The translations under genes were made by a program, and so were the position numbers. The notes under the pieces are model-generated. The model was not told the DNA's origin. It saw only the letters and a program-made list of their open reading frames with translations, and did not search any database. Positions 56,105 to 64,000 of a stretch of 64,000 nt of DNA are shown piece after piece; within the stretch, counting starts at the first letter, position 1; each line of letters starts with the position of its first letter. Source of the stretch: Brevipalpus yothersi (lineage: Eukaryota > Arthropoda > Arachnida > Trombidiformes > Tenuipalpidae); the NCBI GenBank assembly GCA_003956705.1, contig QZCP01000246.1, positions 99,078 to 163,077 on the forward strand, in the 5' to 3' direction.

Positions 56105-57022
56105 TTAGAAAGGAGCACATCGTGGTGGATCAGCTGTCCATGTTTCATCTGGTAAACACACAATCGCTGATGGGCCAACCAGAATATAGCCAGGTTCGCA
56201 GCCATAGAAGATTTTTGTTCCACTTGGATATGAGTTCACAGAGGAACCATTGTGATAACCATTATCGATTGATAGTGGTGATGGGGGTGGACAATTGTGA
56301 ATGATTGGTGCAGAACAATAAAGATCTGGGGTCCAGTGACCTTCAAGATCGCACTTTACAGTGAACCCAGTCAGACATAACCGGAGACCACACGGAGGAC
56401 ACGCCGCAAAAGCCACTTCTGTCGGCTTATAAAAGGGTTTTCTTGGTACCACTTGACTGACTCCATGAGATAGTAAACTTTCGAGGGAACACTCTCTTCT
56501 CGGTTCACATCTTGGTGGAGCACGATTCCAGCGACCATCTTTGGTACACAATAGCAATGGTATACCTTTCATTATGTAGCCTGGATTACATTCATAACTA
56601 ACATAGTAATTATAAAAAAATTTACTGAAACGGCGATGTCCATAGGGAATATCGCCAGGATCTCCACACTCAATTGGTTCACAAACAAGTGATGGCTTTT
56701 CCCATTGCGGTTCACCATCACCGGACTTTGGATTTAAGCATGATATCGTTGTCAAGCCAGATACATGTCGATCACTCTTAAAACATTCATACGCAGCAAT
56801 AGTGCCAACCGGATAAGAACTGCGATCATCAAGACCATTAGATGCAAACGGTATAATCGGTGGAGGTGGACAATGATGTTTACTATCTAACGGTGAGCCA
56901 TTTGGTAGAAGAGAATTTACAAATGAATTTGAATCATTATTGTTATTGGTTGTTGCACTTAGCTCACCATAATCAATAATGATTAACATTACAAAAAGTA
57001 TATAATTATAAAAATAAGGCAT
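56105..57022 (-). CDS. Secreted or membrane sushi (CCP) domain protein
   Basis: One exon from the ATG at 57022 encodes 305 residues: a signal peptide (YNYILFVMLIIIDYGELSA), an Asn/Ser-rich stretch, and four CCP-like modules. Module 1 is CPPPPIIPFASNGLDD to WEKPSLVCE, module 2 is IECGDPGDIPYGHRRF to WNRAPPRCE, module 3 is an atypical Cys-rich unit (ACPPCGLRLCLTGF, WTPDLYC), and module 4 is CPPPSPLSIDNGYHNGS to WTADPPRCAPF. The signature Cys and the Gly-Tyr/Trp residues are conserved. Such proteins act in adhesion, synapse organisation or complement-like recognition. The frame stops with TAA directly after module 4, yet a membrane anchor follows in frame. Earlier in-frame codons lack an ATG. 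Confidence 0.75.
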   Translation of the reverse strand: MPYFYNYILFVMLIIIDYGELSATTNNNNDSNSFVNSLLPNGSPLDSKHHCPPPPIIPFASNGLDDRSSYPVGTIAAYECFKSDRHVSGLTTISCLNPKSGDGEPQWEKPSLVCEPIECGDPGDIPYGHRRFSKFFYNYYVSYECNPGYIMKGIPLLLCTKDGRWNRAPPRCEPRRECSLESLLSHGVSQVVPRKPFYKPTEVAFAACPPCGLRLCLTGFTVKCDLEGHWTPDLYCSAPIIHNCPPPSPLSIDNGYHNGSSVNSYPSGTKIFYGCEPGYILVGPSAIVCLPDETWTADPPRCAPF

Positions 57023-57204
57023 AATTCGGTACAAATCGATATTTAAATAGTAATATATAATTACAATCACTACTATTGGAAGCCGCTTTATGTACACAAT
57101 TTATGGGCGAATATTTTCAGTTGTTACTAGTGGAAAAGGCCGGTTATACCAGCCCAAACCTAGTTAGGCAAAACTCGACAAAATTTTTTAGAACTACCTG
57201 ATAT

Positions 57205-57296
57205 TTCTCTCTCTCTCTCTTCCTTCCTCTGTCTCTCTTTCTATCTCTCTCTTTCTCGGTCTCTCTCTCTCTTTCTCTCTCTCTTCTCATCTTTTT
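57205..57296. repeat. CT-rich microsatellite
   Basis: Imperfect (CT)n with TTTC interruptions over about 90 bp, just before the DENND1 fragment. Confidence 0.85.
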
Positions 57297-57359
57297 AAAT
57301 TGATATAATTTTTATCATTTAATTCTCTTTTTTTCTCACTCTTGATAAATTTTTTCCAG

Positions 57360-57793
57360 ACTCTCAAGCACCCAGAACTTGGTGAGGTTGTCGTTCTTGA
57401 TGCTGATGAAAACAAGATTACTTCACCTTTTGATGACATCGGTGTATTGCCGAACGAAGTGGTACGAAATTTTTTGATTTATCTTCTGAAATTGATATTT
57501 CACCCCTTTTATTTGTTTCTCTCGAATAGGTTTCATTTCTCAGACGCAATTTACGCAGTCAAGGCTCTACAATAGGTGATGGTGTGTTTCGCACCTTTCT
57601 TAAAGCTCTTGTTATGCTCATTGGTGGGTATCGAGATGCCTTACGCTTCAATCCAGGAGAAAAGATAACTTTCGATTCGGAAGCTTTCATCAAGACACGT
57701 CCTCCCCACATGCAACCATTTCTACAGAAGATGCTGCATCTTCAAATCTCCCATGAACAGAGTAGGACAACATGTACGGCTGATTGGACATGA
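57360..57793 (+). pseudogene. DENND1 (connecdenn) fragment, two exons
   Basis: Exon pieces 57360-57461 (TLKHPELGEVVVLDADENK, SPFDDIGVLPNEV) and 57530 to about 57762 (VSFLRRNLRSQGSTIGDGVF, FLKALVMLIGGYRDALRF, FIKTRPPHMQPFLQKMLHLQ) are typical of the dDENN end of DENND1 proteins, Rab35 exchange factors at clathrin-coated membranes. Splice sites and phase are preserved. After MLHLQ the expected FEQF continuation is lost and the frame ends at 57793. No DENN core, uDENN or C-terminal part is found nearby. It is therefore a partial copy or a gene fragment. Confidence 0.7.
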
Positions 57794-58154
57794 AACGAAG
57801 ATTAGCGGTGGAATATTATCACAGAATCGATCGATTGATTTTTATGATCCAAAAACTCGAAGATTCAAGAGAAATCCACCGTTTTTGATGGTTGCTCTCC
57901 CTGGAACTACAATTTAATCAGCAATTTTCAATTACGCTGGAAGTATGTTGGATGATTATTCCGACCACTTTCTTATCGGAGTTGCGATTAGCAGCTTGCT
58001 TTTTTTTGTCACAAAAAGTTAGGTTTGTTAACAGTCTATTAATATCTATTAACTTTTACCAATGATTTTACAATTTGTGAGAAAAGTCGAAACATAGTTC
58101 ATTTTGCGACTCTCTATTGCAAACAATAATTTTGTTGAGCGAATATTGGTTCAT

Positions 58155-58263
58155 CAAAATGCATACAATGGAATAACTTGGAAGTTCGTAGAATAATATT
58201 TTGAAAGTATCACCAATCGAAGCTCACTACTATGATAGATCAAAGAATATAAGATAAATGAGT
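58155..58263 (+). pseudogene. N-terminal trace of the five-repeat protein
   Basis: About 110 bp resemble the first codons of the two intact members (ATGGAATAACTTGGAAGTTCG, AAAGTATCACCAATCGAAG, ATGATAGATCAAAGAAT). Stops and indels interrupt it. Confidence 0.6.
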
Positions 58264-58276
58264 TAGGCCAACAAGG

Positions 58277-58660
58277 TTATTGTAAGTCTGATGGTGTTTT
58301 TCCAATAAGCTTGCCATCAGGTGGATCTAGTCCGTCTTCGGGCTTAGCGAGAAGAGTTTTGAGAAGGCCTAGAATTGAGGCCGGAAATTCAGAAGGTGCG
58401 AGCACTTCTTTCAAGATTTCAACGATTTTCTCGATTAATTCTACCAGGAAGCCTCCACCAAGTCCTACTACATCTAGACTCTCAGATGGTTTATCCAGAA
58501 CTCCTAGAAGAACGATGTAGATAAAAATGGTTAACACGAGTGAGTAACAGCTAAACACAGATACATTACACTATAGTAATAATCACTCACCGATAAACTC
58601 ACAGGCCACACAGATTAAAAGGCCAAAGAAGAAGATGATAAGAAATTGAGATCTGGACAT
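58277..58660 (-). CDS. Small secreted protein, unknown family (98 aa)
   Basis: Exons 58660-58591 and 58503-58277 join in phase 1 at GTGAGT and TTCTTCTAG. The first exon encodes a signal peptide (MSRSQFLIIFFFGLLICVAC). The mature part is EFIGVLDKPSESLDVVGLGG, then an amphipathic FLVELIEKIVEILKEVL, a second helix FPASILGLLKTLLAK, and a Pro/Gly/Asp-rich end (PEDGLDPPDGKLIGKTPSDL). It has one signal-proximal Cys and none in the mature chain, so no disulphide core. I do not recognise it. Amphipathic helix pairs of this sort are seen in many secreted salivary or cuticular proteins, but that is analogy only. The exon 1 and exon 2 match makes it more credible than the longer single-exon reading of the same strand. 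Confidence 0.65.
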
Positions 58661-60114
58661 GATCGAAATCAGATTCTTTTGACTTGAATTCAGTTTTTCG
58701 TTTCTCACATTAAACTATCATCAATACTTTACGTGCAGTAAGAGCACAATATTTGGCATAAAAAGCAATTGTTCAAGGAAGTATAGTTTTTTACTCTGCG
58801 ATTAATCATTTTACTTCATCATTCCAATCGGAATTCATGAACTCAAATAACGCTGTGGATGTTATTTGATCATTCAATGGTCCGGATGAGATGGTCATAA
58901 TTTTCTCTTGCCAAACATGAGTGGAACATCCGTGAACTATGTTCAATCATTCACATGAATATGGAATTCCTAAGAGTTTCTATGGAATATCAAAGAATAA
59001 AGGAAATAGAGGGGCGAGTAAAAATACTGATTCATAGATTTATTTCGATTTCTCATTGCAACTTGCCATCAGAGATGATAGGCTAGCGAGTGTGGACAAT
59101 AAGATTAATCGATTGAATATATTCATGTATATATCAGAATTAGGCGAATATGGTCAGGTTATAGAATGCACTCTGAACATAATTGGTCACATAGTGAATT
59201 AAACATGAGGTATGATTGGTAGTCAAAAAAGAATTTAGATGACTTGAGTGATAAAATAGTATGATTTGTACAAAATATTCTTAGGTTGAATAAAAGGAGG
59301 GACAAAGAATGAGCGTGCTACTAGATCAGCGCTACTACTAAAGACTATCAGTCTAAAACAGAATAAATTCAGAGGTATAATGTTCTTTCAAACAGAGAAA
59401 AGATTCCTATCAGTATAAAATCAGTGAGATGATGATGAAAATTTTCTCGCTTACAATCCATAATCAGATCAAGAAAACATAAGAACCGATTGGGCAGTTA
59501 TGTTTCACAATGTGACAAAATTATGTCTAGAGGCTATAAATGATCGAGAAAAATAACATAAGATAAAAATTTACAATTAATAATATAGATATATATGATC
59601 AATAGATATATATAAATATATATAACGCAAGAGAGAAACAGAATAACATGATGGAAAAGAATTGAGGAAAGGAAAAGAAAATTTAAAATATGGATCATCC
59701 TTCACACCTTGAACTTCGATTCAAGGAGTCAAACACATACATTAAAAACTGGTTACGATGCTGATCATGCATTGCATTGAAAATTCCAATCTTGAATGGT
59801 TGATATCATTCAAGATTCAGCTGGAGTTATAGATGATTCTCCGTAATTTTGATTTGATTACTCGAATCAATCGGTGGATAGTTGCTCTTGATGTTATCCG
59901 TTGATTTGACGAAATGAGTGAGTTCTGGTTGAGAAGATGATTATGAAGAATTTGATGAATTGGATCTCATAAGAGAAACTTTTTGCTGTATGCCCGGCAT
60001 GTTTTGTTTGATACGTTAATCACACTATACAAGTTAGAATTTGTGTATAAAAGAATATTTTTGCACTTAGTAGATGACTGGATTCGTTAAATCAGTAAAT
60101 GGAAACAGCTGCAT
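58661..60114. other. Gene-free region
   Basis: No exon supported. An AT-repeat (TATATATAAATATATATAA) lies near 59605-59625. The right end is likely the 3' UTR of the F-box gene. Confidence 0.45.
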
Positions 60115-62336
60115 TCAAAGATAGGATCCTTTCGAAATCTCATCTCGAAATTCCTGGATCTCCTGATCTCTGAAGACTCTCTTTGTACCTCTGGGTAGTG
60201 CTCTACAAGATTGAAGATCGATCATCTTAAGGTTTGAACAATTCATAACCAGCTTGCTGACAGATTCGAATGAGACTGACGACCCCCTCAAAGTGATACT
60301 TTCGAGAGGGCTATTCTTCTCAGCTGAGATCTGTTCTAGAGCTGCGGATATTCCTTCTTGATGATTGTTTTGGGAAACATCGAGTTCAATCAGACTGTGT
60401 TTCCACTGAAAAAGATGAAAAAAAGGATTTTTATATTGATCAGGTCAACTTGAATAAGAGTAAGCAGGTTCCCTTATAAAACTTACCTTACTCACAACCA
60501 TATCCAATCCATTGGCAAATATGGCAAGGCAGTTATCAATTGCAAGGTGCTGCAAATTCCAGGCGGGAATTTTTATCAGGCAACTTGAGGTAACTTTAGA
60601 GGAGCCACGAATGTCCAAAAGTTTCAAATTTTCCGCAGAATGAGTGAAACTGCTAATTACATTCTCGAGATGACCAGTATCTGAATTATTACAAGGTATG
60701 CTCAGTTCTTCCAATAGTGGAAAACCAGTGCATGGTCCTTTCGGTGGCTTAATATGAATGTTCCCGAGACGGAGAACTTTGAGCTTTGGACAAGACTCTT
60801 GCAATGTTTCTAAGGAAAGTGTGAATGATGAGTGCGAGATGATATTTGAAAGATCCAAAGATTGTAGATTATTACAATGCTCCTGAGAGAAGAAAACTAT
60901 TCATTAAAAATCGTGAGTCGAGGAAAAAAGTCGAAAATACTCACCACAATGGCGTCAACAACAACGTTAATTTTAAAAATTTTGTTCTCAGAGAGAGTCA
61001 AACCCTTTAATCTGCTTCCATTTTTTGTCAAAAACTGCTGGAAACGATTTGGGAACAAAAGTGTTGGAGATGAACCATTTTTAGCTTTTTTGTTGGGTGA
61101 TTGAGCATATGTGTCGGACACTCGAGACAAGTCGAGTTCTTCCAGATGTGGACAATGCTCCTCGAGTAGTGAAATGGTCTGACCATTGGTATTATAACAT
61201 TCGCGTAGAGAAATGCTTTTCAAATTTTGTCCACAACGCTTCAGAATCTGAGGGAATACGTTGGCAGTTATTGCATCACTCCAACCAGAGAGATTAAGAT
61301 GCGTTGCATGATCTAGTACACCAAGTTTACAAAATTCTAACAATTCTGTGATAGATGTTGGTTTTAAGCAACTAAAGTCAATCGTTTTCCACAATGTTTC
61401 ATTGGACAGTATAACCTGCCTCCACTCTTCAGCCACTTGAGACAGTGAAAGCAAATTTGAGAGCGCTTTGGATTCATCGTCCATCACGATTGTCCGAAAA
61501 ATTCGTAACAAAATGTCTTTTGGCAAGTCACGAACTTCCAAGTCAGCACAACTTTGAACTGTACTGGACAAAGTGCTCAAAGTATAAGGCTTCAATCGGC
61601 CAGAACCTTGGTCATTATTGGACACTTGAGAGTCTAAAACTTTTCGTTTCCGATCATTCTTCACTACAGGATTCTCTTTTGAGATTTGCTTACTAGGACC
61701 ATTGGCATTTGTTTTACCTTGATTTGCTTTAGGGCCACCAAGAACTTGATAAAAATCATAACTTTCATCTAGGCCATCAGCTTTTCGTCTGTATTTGGTC
61801 ACTTTTCTTATCTTCAACGTTATTGGTCCATTTCGTCCACTACTTTTTCTGGTTCTTCTTGAAGTACCAGAATTCTTATGCAAACGACTCTTCTTCAAAG
61901 GCTGATCAAGTTCTTCTTTCGATTGATCATTTGAATTAGGTGTAGATGGTTGATTTAATGGCCGAGGTGCAAGTGTTTCTGGTGATGAATTGATGATTGT
62001 ATAATTCAGTTTATCATGAGGATGAGGTGGATGATCAGCCTTTTCACTCAACAAATTGACTGTAGGCCAGGATGGTGATGATGAATGATGATCATTATTT
62101 GGTTGACTGTGGGGTGAATTGGATAGATTGTCTTCGGTAAAATATTCTGTTCTACTCATATTATTATTATTATTATTGTGCGATACACTATCATCATGAT
62201 CAACATTGCTCACAGAATCGGAACTATTGACCATAGATAAGTCATCCTCCTCTGTACCCGAATCATGGAAACTATTTTCCTTTGGCCACAATTCACTACG
62301 AGAAGCTGCAGGATTAGATGCATTGATTTGATGCAT
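60115..62336 (-). CDS. F-box/LRR protein, FBXL6-like
   Basis: Exons 62336-60945, 60882-60487 and 60405-60115 join in phase 0 to 692 residues. The first about 250 residues are low complexity (Asn/Ser/His runs such as HNNNNNNMSR) with a basic, nuclear-signal-like patch (KKSRLHKNSG then RRTRKSSGR). The F-box follows at about 270-320 (VRDLPKDILLRIFRTIVMDD, LSQVAEEWRQVILSNETLWKT). Leucine-rich repeats follow (HATHLNLSGWSDAI, LKSISLRECYNTNG, LEELDLSRVSD, LQSLDLSNII, LKVLRLGNIHI, LKLLDIRGSSKVTSSCL, LKMIDLQSCRALPRG). It should be a substrate receptor of an SCF (Skp1-Cullin1-F-box) ubiquitin ligase. Similarity to FBXL6 is by overall layout; the target is unknown. The start is the first ATG; a GTG lies four codons upstream. 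Confidence 0.8.
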
Positions 62337-64000
62337 GATTACATTCACACAGTATAGTCAGTTTTTGATTTAGTCGATAAATAAAGGAGAAAAACTTTCC
62401 TTTCCGCTATCGGTACTTTTCTAGGCCACCAAGCAAGTGATCAAATCCACTTACTGCTACGTTAAGGACATGGACAACCAGAATGATGGTGTATTAGTAG
62501 CCACATCAATGAGTGAAAAAAATTTCATCTTGCAGAACATTTGCAATTGAAAAGTGATATCAGTTTCAAGACACAAATCCAAATGCACACAAAATCATAA
62601 AGATACACACAGCATATATGTTGATTGATTGATGGAAAAGTTGAAAATGATCAGATTGTTGAGCTTGTTTTAAATGACCGGTTCAGTAGTAGCAAGGGAG
62701 AGGAGAGATGAGAAGTAACTTTCCACAGAAGTGTATTTACGATGAAGATACCGAAGATTATAGTTGATGCGTTTCTATTATATTTGCCTTTTCTTTTTTC
62801 AACCAATATATATCAATACCAATCTGTGTGTATAGGGTATAGAGTATATATGTATACAGAAGTGTGGTGAGAATACAATCGATAAGAGAAAATAAGATCG
62901 TATAAATGATAGTGTGTGTGAGAAAGAGAGAGAAAGAAAGAGAAAGACAATGAATCAAATGCCATGGATGCAAAGCGGATCAATTTGTTTCCATTTTCCA
63001 TTTGACAAACTATACAAAACTCTTGCAAGTAGGAAAGAAGAGAAAAGAGAGAGAAAGAGAAAGATCTGCTTGAGCAACATTATTCTTACCTACTATGAAT
63101 CGAACAAATTGTCGATGTCGATGTTGCCTGGGTTCACATAAAATGATGACGATTACCAATCCAATAGCTCAACAAATGTACAGTTATGTGTTTTGAGCAT
63201 TTATTCTTTTTTTGGTAAGGAAGAGATTTTTTTTTCACTCGCCTGCCCGACACTGTTATATAGTGGATATAAGATGAACGGTGAATATACACTCAACTCA
63301 GAGTATGTATGTGGAGTTGGAAAAAAATGATGATGATTTGGGTGAGAGAGAGAGAGGAGGGAAAGTCTCCCAATACATGTAGCTCACTCACAAGGTTACC
63401 ACCAAAGAGTAGTAGCTTACTACTCTTAAGCTACATACTGTACTATGACCATGATCAAAAAAATGATTCCAAATGATCATCAAGACTTACACATCTCACA
63501 AGTGCACAAGTATACACAACCGTCTGAGCGGATGGTGAAAGCAAATTACAATTGCTAATAGAGAAAAAAGATTACAGATTAAATTAAAAGTGTTGGCAAA
63601 ACACCGAAATGGCGAAAAATTCTCCTTCTTCTTGTTTCCTCTTCTCTCTCTTTTGCAGATCGGAGTTATTCACTTTTTTTTCTCCTCTCTCTCTTTCTCT
63701 CTCTCTCTCTTGTTTATTCCTATCAACAGCAGTGAGCCTGACACACTTTTGTGAGCTACTCTCACTCTATCAGCCTTTTCTTTGCTCACTCTCAAGCGTT
63801 AAGAGAGACAAGTTAAAGAGAAGAGTTTAAATTGCCTGAGAGCGCGATGTTTGAAGATGAAAGATGAAAAGTTTTCTCTCTCTCTTTTTTGAATCAAACA
63901 GTGTACATTTATGTCTGTCAATTCATTTTTAAAATAGTTGAACACTACCGACATTGGTTAAACGATTTTGTGGACAAGTGACGAGGAAAGATGAAGTGTT
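62337..64000. other. F-box gene upstream region with low-complexity tracts
   Basis: No gene supported. GA-rich tracts lie at about 62920-62948 and 63030-63062, and CT-rich tracts at about 63640-63712. All open frames here are made of these simple repeats. The F-box gene promoter and any 5' non-coding exon must lie here. Confidence 0.45.

Noticed and set aside
62758..63830. Several open frames of 70-75 codons rich in Ser/Leu or Lys/Arg
   Set aside because: They are translations of CT/GA simple repeats.
1..64000. CRISPR array, operon, ribosomal RNA or tRNA gene
   Set aside because: No regularly spaced direct repeats, no rRNA-like stretch and no cloverleaf with A/B boxes was recognised; intron-rich genes make this eukaryotic nuclear DNA.

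Overview
The window is nuclear DNA of an AT-rich animal. Genes have many short introns (about 50-120 nt), GT/AG junctions and frequent 5' UTR introns. The conserved genes (a CHID1-type GH18-like protein, an SLC17 transporter, a Src42A-type tyrosine kinase, an FBXL6-like F-box protein, a DENND1 fragment) are metazoan. Gustatory-receptor-like 7TM genes without introns, very short introns and strong local gene expansion suggest an arthropod, most plausibly a mite of the Tetranychus kind. That assignment is inference from gene content; no species-specific marker was tested.

Positions 1-43.8 kb form a dense, repeatedly rearranged accessory cluster built from a few modules: (i) PARP-like ADP-ribosyltransferase genes (six copies, 5.75, 8.0, 13.85, 16.67, 26.9 and 32.5 kb), (ii) genes joining two LEM domains to a BTB domain (four copies, 11.1, 22.6, 35.1 and 41.0 kb, the last two decayed), (iii) a CHID1-like gene (one intact nine-exon copy at 2.77 kb and at least five broken fragments, mostly just 3' of a LEM-BTB copy), and (iv) a gustatory-receptor-like gene (intact at 19.2 kb, broken copy at the left edge). 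Duplicated flanks can be followed over kilobases, so several breakpoints are visible. Two TA-flanked non-autonomous DNA transposons interrupt duplicated blocks, one with its empty site preserved in the paralogous block. Decayed XPG/GEN1-like nuclease sequence lies at 38.8-39.5 kb.

Positions 44-64 kb are mostly single-copy. They hold two intact members of an unrecognised five-repeat protein family (44.3 and 54.2 kb, with broken pieces at 30.2, 40.3 and 58.2 kb), the SLC17-like transporter, the Src42A-like kinase (minus), a four-sushi protein (minus) whose transmembrane segment lies in frame behind one stop codon, a DENND1 fragment, a small two-exon secreted protein (minus) and the F-box/LRR gene (minus).

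Two gene sets stand out. The PARP-like family keeps the catalytic His and Glu of PARP1 but has Cys (in one gene Phe) where PARP1 has its active-site Tyr. The LEM-LEM-BTB architecture is one I do not know from any described protein. Both sit interleaved in the same turnover-prone cluster. A shared role in nuclear or genome defence is a hypothesis only. Exon structures given here were checked by splice consensus, frame continuity and comparison between paralogues; no transcript evidence was available.
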